Notes under the pieces: model-generated
Seen by the model: only the letters and a program-made list of their open reading frames with translations
What the model was told of the DNA's origin: nothing
Databases searched by the model: none
Made by a program: the position numbers and the translations under genes
Part shown: piece by piece, positions 1 to 8,428 of the stretch
How positions within the stretch are numbered: position 1 is the stretch's first letter
How the letters are laid out: each line of letters starts with the position of its first letter
Assembly: GCA_014655195.1 (NCBI GenBank)
Contig: BNBH01000010.1
Location: forward strand, 89,449 to 153,448
Origin: Streptomyces cellulosae
Lineage (GTDB): Bacteria > Actinomycetota > Actinomycetes > Streptomycetales > Streptomycetaceae
DNA: 64,000 nt
Reading direction: 5' to 3'

Positions 1-131
1 GGCGCGGCCGGGGATTCTCCGAACCTCCGCACGCCCCTGCGCGGTTGACGGTGGTCCGCTTACCGCTGACGGTGAGCGGCGCCTCGTCACGGGATGTGTT
101 TGCCGACCGGCCCTGCGGCAAACCGGTGTCC

Positions 132-593
132 ATGACCGAACAGAACAAGAATGCGAACCGGAAGACCTCGACCGCCGGGTCCACGGCGTCCAAGGCCGCC
201 TCGACCGCCGACAAGACCGCCGGCAAGGCGACCGAGACGGCGAACGGCGCGGCCTCCAAGGCGGCCGACGCCGCCAACGGCGTGGCCTCGAAGGCGTCTG
301 ACGCCACGTCGGCCCTCGCGTCCGGCACCGAGCGTGCCGCGCGCGTGGCGAACGGCGCCGCCCAGTCCGCCGTCAAGGGCGCGGAGGCCGGCCGCCGCGC
401 CGTCGTCACCGCCTCCGGGCAGGTGGCCGCCGGCGCCAAGACCGCCTGGACCGTCATCGCCAACCGCAGGCTGGTCGCCGCCGGCGCGGCCGCCGGACTG
501 ACCGCGCTGACCGCCGCCTCCTACGCGGTGGGCCGCCGCGCGGAACGCCACGCCCACGGGCCCCTGACCCGGATGACCGGCGGACGTATCTGA
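132..593 (+). CDS. Ala/Lys/Thr-rich small membrane protein of unknown function
   Basis: I do not recognise a characterised family. The 153-residue product starts [11 protein letters not shown]; an upstream in-frame start at 45 would add a poorly conserved-looking leader, so the ATG at 132 is preferred. Residues 10-110 are low-complexity repeats of Ala, Lys, Thr and Ser with phasing suited to an amphipathic helix (for example [24 protein letters not shown]). A single hydrophobic stretch lies near residues 118-137, followed by a basic tail. This suggests a membrane-tethered helical stalk. It sits alone upstream of phosphoglucomutase in the same direction, 107 bp apart. The composition resembles the Ala/Lys-rich protein at 12254-13198, but no shared domain is visible. 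Confidence 0.6.
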   Translation: MTEQNKNANRKTSTAGSTASKAASTADKTAGKATETANGAASKAADAANGVASKASDATSALASGTERAARVANGAAQSAVKGAEAGRRAVVTASGQVAAGAKTAWTVIANRRLVAAGAAAGLTALTAASYAVGRRAERHAHGPLTRMTGGRI

Positions 594-700
594 CGTCCTC
601 CGGGGCCGGAGCGGACCGAGCCCACTCGCGCGGCGACGCCCCGGCGGGGAAAGATGTCTCCGCAAGCGTGACAACCGACCTTTTGCGGAGGAGTGGGCAC

Positions 701-2341
701 ATGCAGCACGAGCGAGCGGGCGGTCCGGCCGGTCCCGAGGATCTCGTCGACGTCGCTCGGCTGGTCACGGCGTACTACGCGCTCCACCCCGACCTGGACG
801 ACCCGGGGCAGCGCGTGGCGTTCGGCACCTCGGGGCACCGCGGCTCGTCACTGGCCGCCGCGTTCAACGAGGACCACATCGCCGCGACCAGCCAGGCCAT
901 CGTCGAGTACCGCGCCGCGCAGGGCACCGACGGACCGCTCTTCCTCGGCGCGGACACCCACGCCCTCTCCGAACCGGCGCGGGTCACCGCCCTGGAGGTG
1001 TTCGCCGCCAACGGTGTGACGGTGCTGATCGACAGCGCCGACGGCTACACGCCCACCCCGGCCGTCTCGCACGCCGTGCTCAACCACAACCGGGGCCGCG
1101 GCACGGGACTCGCCGACGGCGTCGTCGTCACCCCGTCCCACAACCCGCCCGCCGACGGCGGGTTCAAGTACAACCCGCCCAGCGGCGGCCCCGCCGGCTC
1201 GGACGCCACCGGCTGGATCCAGGAACGTGCCAACGAGATCATCCGCGGCGGCCTGAAGGACGTCCGCCGCATCCCGTACGCGCGCGCCCTGGCCGCGTCG
1301 AACACCGGCCGCTACGACTTCCTCGGCACGTACGTCGCCGACCTGCCCAGCGTGCTCGACCTCGACGCGATCCGCGCCGCCGGCGTCCGTATCGGCGCCG
1401 ACCCGCTGGGCGGGGCGTCCGTCGCCTACTGGGGCCGGATCGCCGAGGAACACCGCCTGGACCTCACGGTGGTGAACCCGCTGACCGACCCCACCTGGCG
1501 GTTCATGACGCTCGACTGGGACGGCAAGATCCGCATGGACTGCTCGTCGCCGTACGCGATGGCGTCCCTCATCGGACAGCGCGACCGCTTCGACATCGCG
1601 ACGGGCAACGACGCCGACGCCGACCGGCACGGCATCGTCACCCCGGACGCCGGCCTGATGAACCCCAACCACTATCTCGCCGTCGCGATCGGCTACCTGT
1701 ACGCGCACCGCGAGCAGTGGCCGTCGGCGGCGGGCGTCGGCAAGACCCTCGTCTCGTCGGCGATGATCGACCGGGTCGCCGCCGACCTGAAGCGCGAACT
1801 GGTCGAAGTGCCGGTCGGCTTCAAGTGGTTCGTGGACGGACTGGTCGACGGCAGCCTCGGCTTCGGCGGCGAGGAGTCGGCCGGGGCGTCCTTCCTGCGC
1901 CGCGACGGCTCGGTGTGGACCACCGACAAGGACGGCGTCATCCTGGCGCTGCTCGCCTCCGAGATCACCGCGGTCACCGGGAAGACGCCGTCCCGGCACT
2001 ACGCCGAACTGACCGCGCGCTTCGGCGAACCCGCCTACGAGCGCATCGACGCCCCCGCGACCCGCGAGGAGAAGGCACGCCTGGCGAAGCTGTCCCCGGC
2101 GCAGGTCACCGCGGACACCCTGGCGGGGGAGCCGGTCACCGCCGTGCTCACGGAGGCGCCCGGCAACGGCGCGTCCATCGGCGGCATCAAGGTGACCACG
2201 GAGAGCGCCTGGTTCGCGGCCCGCCCGTCGGGCACGGAGGACGTGTACAAGATCTACGCCGAGTCGTTCCAGGGTCCGGAGCATCTGCGCCGGGTCCAGG
2301 AGGAGGCGAAGGGGGTCGTGCTGGCGGCGCTGGGCGGCTGA
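701..2341 (+). CDS. pgm: Phosphoglucomutase (alpha-D-glucose phosphate specific)
   Basis: Interconverts glucose-1-phosphate and glucose-6-phosphate in the cytoplasm, linking glycolysis to glycogen, trehalose and nucleotide-sugar synthesis. The 546-residue length is normal for the bacterial pgm family. Visible landmarks in order: phosphoserine loop TPSHNPP near residue 144, Mg-binding loop [10 protein letters not shown] near 302, sugar-recognition loop GEESAG near 390 and the phosphate-binding [12 protein letters not shown] near 507. The ATG at 701 is chosen because GCGGAGGAG lies at 684-692; the in-frame GTG at 668 has no ribosome site. All catalytic elements are intact, so it should be active. 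It is followed within 24 bp by a convergent gene. Confidence 0.95.
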   Translation: MQHERAGGPAGPEDLVDVARLVTAYYALHPDLDDPGQRVAFGTSGHRGSSLAAAFNEDHIAATSQAIVEYRAAQGTDGPLFLGADTHALSEPARVTALEVFAANGVTVLIDSADGYTPTPAVSHAVLNHNRGRGTGLADGVVVTPSHNPPADGGFKYNPPSGGPAGSDATGWIQERANEIIRGGLKDVRRIPYARALAASNTGRYDFLGTYVADLPSVLDLDAIRAAGVRIGADPLGGASVAYWGRIAEEHRLDLTVVNPLTDPTWRFMTLDWDGKIRMDCSSPYAMASLIGQRDRFDIATGNDADADRHGIVTPDAGLMNPNHYLAVAIGYLYAHREQWPSAAGVGKTLVSSAMIDRVAADLKRELVEVPVGFKWFVDGLVDGSLGFGGEESAGASFLRRDGSVWTTDKDGVILALLASEITAVTGKTPSRHYAELTARFGEPAYERIDAPATREEKARLAKLSPAQVTADTLAGEPVTAVLTEAPGNGASIGGIKVTTESAWFAARPSGTEDVYKIYAESFQGPEHLRRVQEEAKGVVLAALGG

Positions 2342-2364
2342 AGCTCGGCTTGTCTGCCGGCCCG

Positions 2365-2901
2365 TCAGCCGGTCCGGATCTCCGTGGCGGACGGGGTGGT
2401 GAGCCCGGCCGGCACGGAGGCCCCCGGCGGCAGCGTCACCGGGGCTTCCTCGGACTGCTGGAGCACGGTGTCGCCGGGCCCCTCGGCCGGGGCGCCGGCG
2501 CCCGTGGACAACTGCGACCAGGCGCCGAGGGCCAGGGCGATGGCGGCGGCGGTCCCCACGACACGCCCGATGCGGCGGAGCCGGGCGCGGGCGTCGAGGT
2601 CCCGCCAGGCGGGCCCCTCCCAGGGGTCGTCGGGCTGCCAGAGGTCGCCGACGGGGTCGGGGGTGTCGTGACGGGGCGGGGGCGAGGGCCGCTGTGCGGG
2701 TTCGGGGGCTCGGGGCGGCTGTGGAGGCTGCGGGGAGCGTCCCGCCGCCCGCTGCACCGCGGAGGGCTCCCAGGGGGCGGACGTACGGATGGCCTGCTCG
2801 CTGTCCATGAGGAACCGCTGCCAGACGTCGTCGGGCAGGGACGGCACCCCGTCCTCCCGATCCCGCGGCGTTCCGCCGTCGTCCGGTCCCTGCACGGTCA
2901 C
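2365..2901 (-). CDS. Small single-pass membrane protein, Pro-rich, unknown function
   Basis: The 178-residue protein has a conserved-looking N-terminal segment (PDDVWQRFLMDSEQAIR, residues 23-40), a Pro/Arg-rich linker to about residue 85, one transmembrane helix near 111-130 and a 45-residue C-terminal tail that would be extracytoplasmic if the N terminus is inside. The architecture resembles small Streptomyces membrane proteins of unknown role; I cannot name a family. The start is a GTG at 2901 with GAAAGGGAA about ten bases upstream. It converges on pgm with only 23 bp between stops and no clear hairpin. Confidence 0.65.
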   Translation of the reverse strand: MTVQGPDDGGTPRDREDGVPSLPDDVWQRFLMDSEQAIRTSAPWEPSAVQRAAGRSPQPPQPPRAPEPAQRPSPPPRHDTPDPVGDLWQPDDPWEGPAWRDLDARARLRRIGRVVGTAAAIALALGAWSQLSTGAGAPAEGPGDTVLQQSEEAPVTLPPGASVPAGLTTPSATEIRTG

Positions 2902-3014
2902 GTCCGTCCATTCCCTTTCACGTCCGGGAGCCCGCCAGGATCATCGCACAGCGCCGGAACGGGGAAACGGGGGACCGGCACGAGGTGATCTGCGGGCCGG
3001 TGGGGGCTTGTCGG

Positions 3015-3057
3015 GCAGTTCCCCGCACCCCTAGGGGCCAGGGGCGCGGGAAACTGC
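3015..3057. repeat. Palindromic intergenic element (Streptomyces REP-like hairpin)
   Basis: An imperfect inverted repeat with arms 3015-3032 and 3040-3057, 16 of 18 positions paired and a 7-base loop. The arms begin GCAGTTCCCCGC and end GGGAAACTGC, and are followed by GCGAACAGCCCCCC. GCAGTTCCCCGCGCCCC-type hairpins recur between genes in many Streptomyces genomes, which is prior knowledge; only one copy is in this window. The gap 2902-3247 (346 bp) otherwise holds the tandem repeat at 3114-3159 and presumably the promoter of the hydrolase at 3248. Confidence 0.6.
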
Positions 3058-3113
3058 GCGAACAGCCCCCCCTTCGGCCCGCACCGGCGACGAGACGGGA
3101 ACGACCGTAGACG

Positions 3114-3159
3114 CCCCCACCGACACCGTTTGCCGGCCCCCACCGACACCGTTTGCCGA
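3114..3159. repeat. Two tandem 23-bp direct repeats upstream of the hydrolase gene
   Basis: Copies 3114-3136 and 3137-3159 differ only in the last base. Each contains CACCGACACCGTTTGCC. They end 88 bp before the GTG start of the epoxide-hydrolase-like gene, a plausible place for a regulator binding site, but no cognate regulator is identifiable nearby. A recent slippage duplication with no function is equally possible. Confidence 0.6.
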
Positions 3160-3247
3160 ACCGGCGACATCACTCGCCCCGCCCCCGCACAACCCCGCAT
3201 GCTCGGCGTACGCCCCAAAAGCCATCCGAGCGACTCAGGAGCCCCTC

Positions 3248-4237
3248 GTGCCGGTACCGACCTCGCCCCCCGTCCACCGACTCGTCCCCGCACCCGAGGG
3301 CCGCGTGCACCTGGTGGAGCAGGGCAGCGGTCCGCTCGTGCTGCTCGTGCACGGGTTCCCCGAGGGCTGGTACTCCTGGCGCCACCAGCTGCCCGCCCTC
3401 GCCGCGGCCGGCTACCGGGCCGTGGCCGTGGACGTGCGCGGCCACGGCCGTTCCTCCCGGCCCGGCGACCCTGACGCGTACCGCGTACGGGAACTCGTGG
3501 ACGACGCCGTCGCGGTGGTCGAGGCCCTCGGGGAGCGGACCGCCGTCGTCGTCGGCCACGACTGGGGCTCGTCCGTCGCCTCGAACGCCGCCCTGCTCCG
3601 GCCGGACGTCTTCCGCGCGGTGGCGATGCTCAGCGTCCCCTACGCCCCGCGCGGCGGCCCGCGCCCCAGCACGGTCTTCGCGTCGATGGGCGGCGACGAG
3701 GAGTTCTACGTGTCGTACTTCCAGGAGCCGGGCCGTGCCGAGGCGGAGATCGAGCCGGACGTACGCGGCTGGCTCGCCGGGTTCTACGCGGCCCTGTCCG
3801 CCGACACCATGCCGGGACCGGCCGCGCCCTCCCCGTACTTCACCGGGCCGGGCGGAACCCTCCGTGAACGGTTCCCCGCGGACCGGCGCCCCGCGTGGCT
3901 CACCGACGCCGAACTCGACGTGTACGCCGGCGAGTTCGAGCGCACCGGGATGAGCGGCGCGCTGGCCCGCTACCGCGCCATGGACCGGGACTGGGAGGAC
4001 CTCGCCGCGTACGACGGGGCGCCGGTCACCCAGCCGTCCCTGTTCATCGGAGGCGAACTCGACGCGTCCACCACGTGGATGGCCGACGCGATCGACGCCT
4101 TCCCGGTCACCCTGCCGGGACTGGTGTCCTCGCACATCCTGAAGGGCTGCGGGCACTGGGTGCAGCAGGAACGCCCCGAGGACGTCAACCGCCTCCTCAC
4201 GGACTGGCTCGCCGCCCTGCCCGCGGCCCCGTGCTAG
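3248..4237 (+). CDS. Epoxide-hydrolase-like alpha/beta hydrolase
   Basis: Alpha/beta-hydrolase fold enzyme of 329 residues. The oxyanion-hole motif HGFPEGWYSWR is near residues 36-46 and the nucleophile elbow GHDWGSS has Asp near residue 104, which points to an epoxide hydrolase (or haloalkane-dehalogenase-like) mechanism rather than a Ser esterase. A charge-relay acid is plausible in GGELDAS near 276 and the catalytic His in GCGHWVQQERPE near 302. The region between elbow and acid carries the usual lid. The start is GTG 3248, preceded by AGGAG at 3238-3242. No signal peptide. Cytoplasmic hydrolysis of an epoxide is inferred; the substrate is unknown. A small cupin gene follows 69 bp downstream. 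Confidence 0.85.
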   Translation: MPVPTSPPVHRLVPAPEGRVHLVEQGSGPLVLLVHGFPEGWYSWRHQLPALAAAGYRAVAVDVRGHGRSSRPGDPDAYRVRELVDDAVAVVEALGERTAVVVGHDWGSSVASNAALLRPDVFRAVAMLSVPYAPRGGPRPSTVFASMGGDEEFYVSYFQEPGRAEAEIEPDVRGWLAGFYAALSADTMPGPAAPSPYFTGPGGTLRERFPADRRPAWLTDAELDVYAGEFERTGMSGALARYRAMDRDWEDLAAYDGAPVTQPSLFIGGELDASTTWMADAIDAFPVTLPGLVSSHILKGCGHWVQQERPEDVNRLLTDWLAALPAAPC

Positions 4238-4306
4238 GTTCCCGCACGACAGCGAGCGCACGACACCCGGCGCGGCCGGGTTCTCGGGGACGGACGGCGG
4301 CGAACC

Positions 4307-4711
4307 ATGACGTCGGAGCACACCGGAACACCGGACGGTGACGGCGAGGCACCTCTGCCTCGGATCCTCTGCGACACGGCCGCACTGGCGGCCGCCGCCG
4401 GCGACGGGACCGCCGGCGCGCTGTGGCGGCTCGCCGAGTCCGGGCGGCAGCTCGACGCCAACGTCGTCCGTCTGCCGCCCGGCCACCGCGTGGACACCCA
4501 CCGCGAGCCCGATCTCGACGTCCTGCTGCTGGTCCTCGCCGGCGACGGCGCCCTCACCGCCCCGGACGGCGAACACCCCCTCCCCGCAGGCACCCTCACC
4601 TGGCTCCCGCACGGCTCCACCCGCTCCCTGGCAGCGGGCCCCGACGGCCTCACGTACCTCACCGTCCACCGCCGCCGCCCGGGTATGACCATCGGCACCC
4701 GCCCGTCCTGA
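4307..4711 (+). CDS. Small cupin-fold protein
   Basis: 134 residues forming one double-stranded beta-helix domain, about residues 48-120. The cupin motif 1 region reads PPGHRVDTHREPDLDVLLLV; it keeps one His (VDTHRE) but lacks the full GxHxHxxE metal set. The motif 2 region follows PLPAGTLTWLPHGSTRSL, with a single His. Metal binding is therefore uncertain. Such single-domain cupins act as small-molecule binding or isomerase-like proteins; no substrate can be inferred. Same direction as the hydrolase upstream, 69 bp away, possibly co-transcribed. Confidence 0.75.
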   Translation: MTSEHTGTPDGDGEAPLPRILCDTAALAAAAGDGTAGALWRLAESGRQLDANVVRLPPGHRVDTHREPDLDVLLLVLAGDGALTAPDGEHPLPAGTLTWLPHGSTRSLAAGPDGLTYLTVHRRRPGMTIGTRPS

Positions 4712-4763
4712 CCCGCGCCGCGTGAGCCGGACCGCTTCCGCGGGCGCCCGCCGGAGCGATCGT

Positions 4764-4787
4764 TATGATGCCCGCATCGTTCAAACG
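4764..4787 (+). promoter_or_regulatory. Promoter -10 with overlapping operator for the DeoR/LacI-type regulator
   Basis: A near-consensus -10 hexamer TATGAT lies at 4764-4769. At 4778-4787, where transcription would start, is CGTTCAAACG, an imperfect dyad (CGTT/AACG arms). The exact reverse complement recurs at 5958-5967 upstream of the transport operon, the strongest hint that it is the operator of the adjacent regulator. No good -35 is visible. Autoregulation is inferred. Confidence 0.55.
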
Positions 4788-4813
4788 AACATTCCGTCGC
4801 GGGGAGGGGCCTC

Positions 4814-5899
4814 ATGCGCGAGCCGGTCGAGGTCAGGAGGCAGCGGATCCTCGCTGCCGTGGAGTCCCGGGGATCCGCGCGGGTGAGTGATCTCGCCGCC
4901 GAGCTCGAGGTGTCCGTGGTGACCGTGCGGCGGGACGTGGAGGAGCTGGCCCAGGAGGGCAGGCTGCGCCGCGGGCACGGCGTCGTGCGCTCCACCCTCG
5001 CCGCCCGCGACATCCCCGCGCCGCGCCCGCCGGACGGCGACACCGTGGCCGTCGTCGTGCCCGAGCGTCACCACTACCTGTACGAGTCCCTGCACGGCGC
5101 CCGCTCCGTGCTGGAAGCGTCCGGCAAGCGCATCGCGCTGCACATCGCACCCCAGGTCGCGGGCGCCGAACGCCCCCTGGTCGAGCGGGTGTTGGAGGAC
5201 GGCGCCGCCGGTCTGCTGCTCGCCCCGCGCTGGCGCACCCTCGCCGACGAGGAGGCCGACCACGCCTGGCTCGCCGCGCTGGAGGTGCCCGCCGTGCTGA
5301 TGGAGCGGCGCCCGGGGACGGGCACCGCGCTGCACGCCATGGACTCCGTCTGCTCCGACCACGTCTACGGCGCCCACCTGGCCGTCGAGCACCTGGTGGG
5401 CCTCGGGCATCGGCGGATCGTGTTCGCCACCCGCGACGACAGTCCCACCGCGCGCACCCTGCGGTCGGCGTGCGCCCGGATCGCCGAGGCGCACCCGCTC
5501 GTCGAGGCGTGGGCGTGGACGCTGAGCGCGCCCGAGGCCGGCCAGGAGGGCCCGTACGCGCCGGAGGAGACCGCCGGACTGCACGAGGTGCTGCGGAGGA
5601 CGGGCGCCACGGCGGCGGTGCTGCATGGTGACGTCGACGCGCTGATGCTGGTGCAGCGGCTCGCGGACCACGGGGTGCGCGTCCCGGAGGACTGCTCCGT
5701 CGTCGCCTACGACGACGTGGTCGCCGGCCTCGGCACGACCCCGCTGACCGCCGTCGCCCCGCCGAAGGCGGACGTCGGCCGGGCGGCCGCCGAACTCCTC
5801 CTGGAACGCCTGGACTCGGAGGCCGCGGGCCCCACCCCCGTACGCCGGGTGGAACTCCTGCCCTCCCTCTCCGTCCGCGGCTCCACACGCGCCCTCTGA
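4814..5899 (+). CDS. Chimeric transcriptional regulator: DeoR-type HTH with LacI-type sugar-binding domain
   Basis: 361 residues. Residues 1-55 form a DeoR-type winged helix (RRQRILAAVESRGSARVSDL, then VSVVTVRRDVEELAQEGRL), and residues 75-355 a periplasmic-binding-protein-like fold of the LacI/GalR class (SVVAYDDVVAGLGTTPLTAV near 295-315 is typical). Effector-binding regulators of this hybrid build usually control a neighbouring sugar operon. It precedes the ABC transporter operon by 176 bp in the same direction and shares an operator-like word with it (4778-4787 and 5958-5967). Likely a repressor released by the imported sugar or its breakdown product; the ligand is unknown. Confidence 0.88.
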   Translation: MREPVEVRRQRILAAVESRGSARVSDLAAELEVSVVTVRRDVEELAQEGRLRRGHGVVRSTLAARDIPAPRPPDGDTVAVVVPERHHYLYESLHGARSVLEASGKRIALHIAPQVAGAERPLVERVLEDGAAGLLLAPRWRTLADEEADHAWLAALEVPAVLMERRPGTGTALHAMDSVCSDHVYGAHLAVEHLVGLGHRRIVFATRDDSPTARTLRSACARIAEAHPLVEAWAWTLSAPEAGQEGPYAPEETAGLHEVLRRTGATAAVLHGDVDALMLVQRLADHGVRVPEDCSVVAYDDVVAGLGTTPLTAVAPPKADVGRAAAELLLERLDSEAAGPTPVRRVELLPSLSVRGSTRAL

Positions 5900-5957
5900 A
5901 CGACCACCCCCTTCCGCCCGCACCGGCCGCCACAGAGACCGCGCCCACCCACGTGAG

Positions 5958-5967
5958 CGTTTGAACG
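5958..5967 (+). promoter_or_regulatory. Second copy of the CGTTTGAACG operator-like dyad, upstream of the ABC operon
   Basis: CGTTTGAACG at 5958-5967 is the exact reverse complement of 4778-4787. It lies 118 bp before the chosen start of the solute-binding lipoprotein gene, in a locally AT-rich stretch (5961-5995). TTGAAC inside it could serve as a -35. Two matching sites flanking one regulator gene support a shared operator. Confidence 0.55.
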
Positions 5968-6075
5968 TTTCATTTTCTTCTGATCGATCTATTGACCGTT
6001 TACCGGTCGAGCCCCCACGATTCCCGTGTCCCGAACAGCCGTGTCCCAGACACGCCAGGAGCCGCGGGAGGCGCC

Positions 6076-7425
6076 ATGCCCGGTCGACACCGCCGTCGGT
6101 CCGTGCTCGCCGCGATGGCCGCCGCGCCGCTTGCAGGAGCCCTCGGCGCCTGCAGCGGGGGCGCGGACGACGCCCCATCAGGCAGCAGCGGAACCGGTAC
6201 CGGAAAGAAGCCCGTTCGCGTCACCTTCTGGTCCGCCCTGCGCGGCAGCCAGGAAGTGGTCGACGCCTTCAACCGCACCCACGACCGCATCCAGGTCGAC
6301 TTCCAGCAGATCCCCTCAGGAGGCCAGGGCGGTTACGCGAAACTCAGCAACGCCGCCCGCGCGGGCAACGCCCCCGACGTCGCCACGATCGAGTACCCGC
6401 AGGTGCCGGGGTTCGCCATCGACGGCGTCGCCCGCGACATCACCGACCTCGTCGACGACCGGCTGCGGGCGGAACTGCTGCCGCAGGCGTTCGGCCTGAC
6501 CACCTTCCAGGGGCGGGTGTTCAGCGTCCCCCTCGACGTCGAGCCGATGGTGATGCACTACCGCGCCGACCTGTTCGACCGGTACGGCCTCCAAGTGCCG
6601 CGTACCTGGTACGAGTTCGCCGACCTCGCCCGCGTCGTCCGGCGCAAGGCGCCCGAGCGGCGGCTGGTGCTGTTCCCCACCGACGGCGCCACGCAGTTCG
6701 CCGCCTACTCCTGGCAGGCGGGCGCCCAGTGGTTCGACACCCGCGACGGCGCCTGGAACGTCTCCCTCGCCGATGCCCCCACCCGCCGCGTCGCCGCGTA
6801 CTGGCAGGACCTGATCGACCGCGACGACGTCTTCATGAACGCCGTCGAGAGCAGGCAGTCCGACGCCCAGATCGGCAACGGGCTCGTCCTGACGCGGCTC
6901 AGCGGCGCCTGGGACGCCGGCGCGCAGATGAACGCACGCCCCGGCCAGAAGGGCCAGTGGCGCATCGCCCCGCTGCCCCGGTGGGACACCGCCCGCCCCG
7001 CCGTCGGCACCCACGGCGGCTCCACCTTCGCCGTCACCAAGGACAGCAGGAACCCCGAGGCCGCGATGGAGTTCATCGCCTGGCAGGTCTCCCACCCCGA
7101 CGCCCTGCGCGCCCGCCTGTCCAGCGGCACCAGCAGCCAGTACCCGGCGGCCTCCGCCCTCGTCGCCGTCGGCCGGGACGCCTTCGACCGCTCCTACTAC
7201 GGCGGCCAGGACATCTACACCCTCTTCGAGCAGGAGGCGGCCAAGATTCGCGACGGCTGGGTCTGGGGCCCGCGGATGACCGCCACCGGCCGGGTCATGC
7301 AGGACTCCTTCGCCCGGGTCTCCGCGGGCCGCGGGACGATCGTCGGCTCGATGCGCGCCGCCCAGGACGGCACGATGCCCGACCTCAAGGCCCTCGGCCT
7401 GTCGACCACCCAGCACAGCACCTGA
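6076..7425 (+). CDS. ABC sugar transporter solute-binding lipoprotein
   Basis: Extracellular solute-binding protein family 1, 449 residues. The signal segment is MPGRHRRRSVLAAM with a lipobox LGAC and lipidated Cys26; the double Arg in the n-region may also allow Tat export. The mature part begins with VRVTFWSALRGSQEVVDAFN, characteristic of oligosaccharide-binding proteins. ATG 6076 is chosen because GGGAGG is at 6066-6071 and the signal peptide follows directly; an upstream GTG at 5992 would bury it. First gene of the operon continuing with two permeases 7454-9288. No ATPase gene is in the operon, as is common in Streptomyces, where one MsiK-type ATPase serves many carbohydrate importers. 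Confidence 0.92.
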   Translation: MPGRHRRRSVLAAMAAAPLAGALGACSGGADDAPSGSSGTGTGKKPVRVTFWSALRGSQEVVDAFNRTHDRIQVDFQQIPSGGQGGYAKLSNAARAGNAPDVATIEYPQVPGFAIDGVARDITDLVDDRLRAELLPQAFGLTTFQGRVFSVPLDVEPMVMHYRADLFDRYGLQVPRTWYEFADLARVVRRKAPERRLVLFPTDGATQFAAYSWQAGAQWFDTRDGAWNVSLADAPTRRVAAYWQDLIDRDDVFMNAVESRQSDAQIGNGLVLTRLSGAWDAGAQMNARPGQKGQWRIAPLPRWDTARPAVGTHGGSTFAVTKDSRNPEAAMEFIAWQVSHPDALRARLSSGTSSQYPAASALVAVGRDAFDRSYYGGQDIYTLFEQEAAKIRDGWVWGPRMTATGRVMQDSFARVSAGRGTIVGSMRAAQDGTMPDLKALGLSTTQHST

Positions 7426-7453
7426 GCCGCCCGAAAGGCAGGTGACACCCCTC

Positions 7454-8428
7454 ATGACCGCGACGACCGAGCACACCGTGCGGGTCCCCGCCCCGCGCAC
7501 CGCCGCCCCCTCCGCCCGCACCCGCCGCACCGCCCGGCGCCGCAGACTGGGCGCCGCCGGCGTGCTGATGGCCCCCTTCTTCCTGCTGCTGACCACCGTC
7601 TTCCTGATCCCCGTCGGCACCGCCGCCTACCTCAGCTTCTCCAGCGACGACCAGCCCGGCCTCGGCTTCGGCCCCGAACGCACCGTCTTCGTCGGCCTGC
7701 GCAGCTACGCCGCCGTCCTCACCGACCCGACCTTCCTCGGCGGCCTCGGCACCGTCGCCGCGTACTGCCTGATCTACATCCCGCTCATGGTCGTCGGCGC
7801 GCTGCTGCTGGCCCTGCTGCTCGACTCCGGCGTCGTACGCCTGCGCGCCTTCGCACAGCTCGGGCTGTTCCTGCCGCACGCCGTGCCCGGCATCATCGCC
7901 GCGCTGATCTGGCTGTACCTCTACACCCCCGGCATCAGCCCGGTCATCGACCTGTTCGCCCGCGCCGACATCACCGTCGACTTCCTGGGCGTGCACACCG
8001 TCCTGCCGTCCATCGTGAACATCGCCCTGTGGAGCAACCTCGGCTACAACATGGTGGTCTTCTACGCCGCCCTCCAGGCCGTGCCCCGCGAGGTGATCGA
8101 GGCCGCCGTCGTCGACGGGGCAGGCCCCGTGCGCACCGCGCTCCAGGTGAAGACCCCGCTGGTGCGGGCGTCCATCGTGATGGTCGCCATGTTCACCCTC
8201 ATCTGGGCGCTGCAGCTGTTCACCGAGCCGATGCTGCTCAGCCAGTCCTCCCAGATGATCAACTCCCGTTTCTCGCCCAGCATGTACATCTACGACGCGG
8301 CCTTCACCCGCAACAACTACAGCCTCGCCGCGGCCGCCTCGGTGGTCCTGCTGCTGTGCACCGTCGCCCTGTCCTACGGCGTCACCCGCCTCACCAGCCG
8401 CGACTCCACCGCCGAGGAGGCCCGATGA
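7454..8428 (+). CDS. ABC sugar transporter permease, MalF/UgpA type
   Basis: Inner-membrane permease of 324 residues with six predicted helices and a basic, Ala/Arg-rich cytoplasmic N terminus. The EAA loop that contacts the ATPase reads EAAVVDGAG near residue 217. ATG 7454 follows AGGTGA at an 8-base spacing; the GTG at 7442 is an alternative that would add four residues. Its end overlaps the next permease start by 4 bp (ATGA), so the two are translationally coupled. The substrate is presumably the sugar bound by the upstream lipoprotein. Confidence 0.92.
   Translation: MTATTEHTVRVPAPRTAAPSARTRRTARRRRLGAAGVLMAPFFLLLTTVFLIPVGTAAYLSFSSDDQPGLGFGPERTVFVGLRSYAAVLTDPTFLGGLGTVAAYCLIYIPLMVVGALLLALLLDSGVVRLRAFAQLGLFLPHAVPGIIAALIWLYLYTPGISPVIDLFARADITVDFLGVHTVLPSIVNIALWSNLGYNMVVFYAALQAVPREVIEAAVVDGAGPVRTALQVKTPLVRASIVMVAMFTLIWALQLFTEPMLLSQSSQMINSRFSPSMYIYDAAFTRNNYSLAAAASVVLLLCTVALSYGVTRLTSRDSTAEEAR

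Noticed and set aside
848..2911. Long open frame antisense to phosphoglucomutase (over 680 codons)
   Set aside because: Arises from the high-GC shadow of pgm; Arg/Gly-rich, no ribosome site, no domain.
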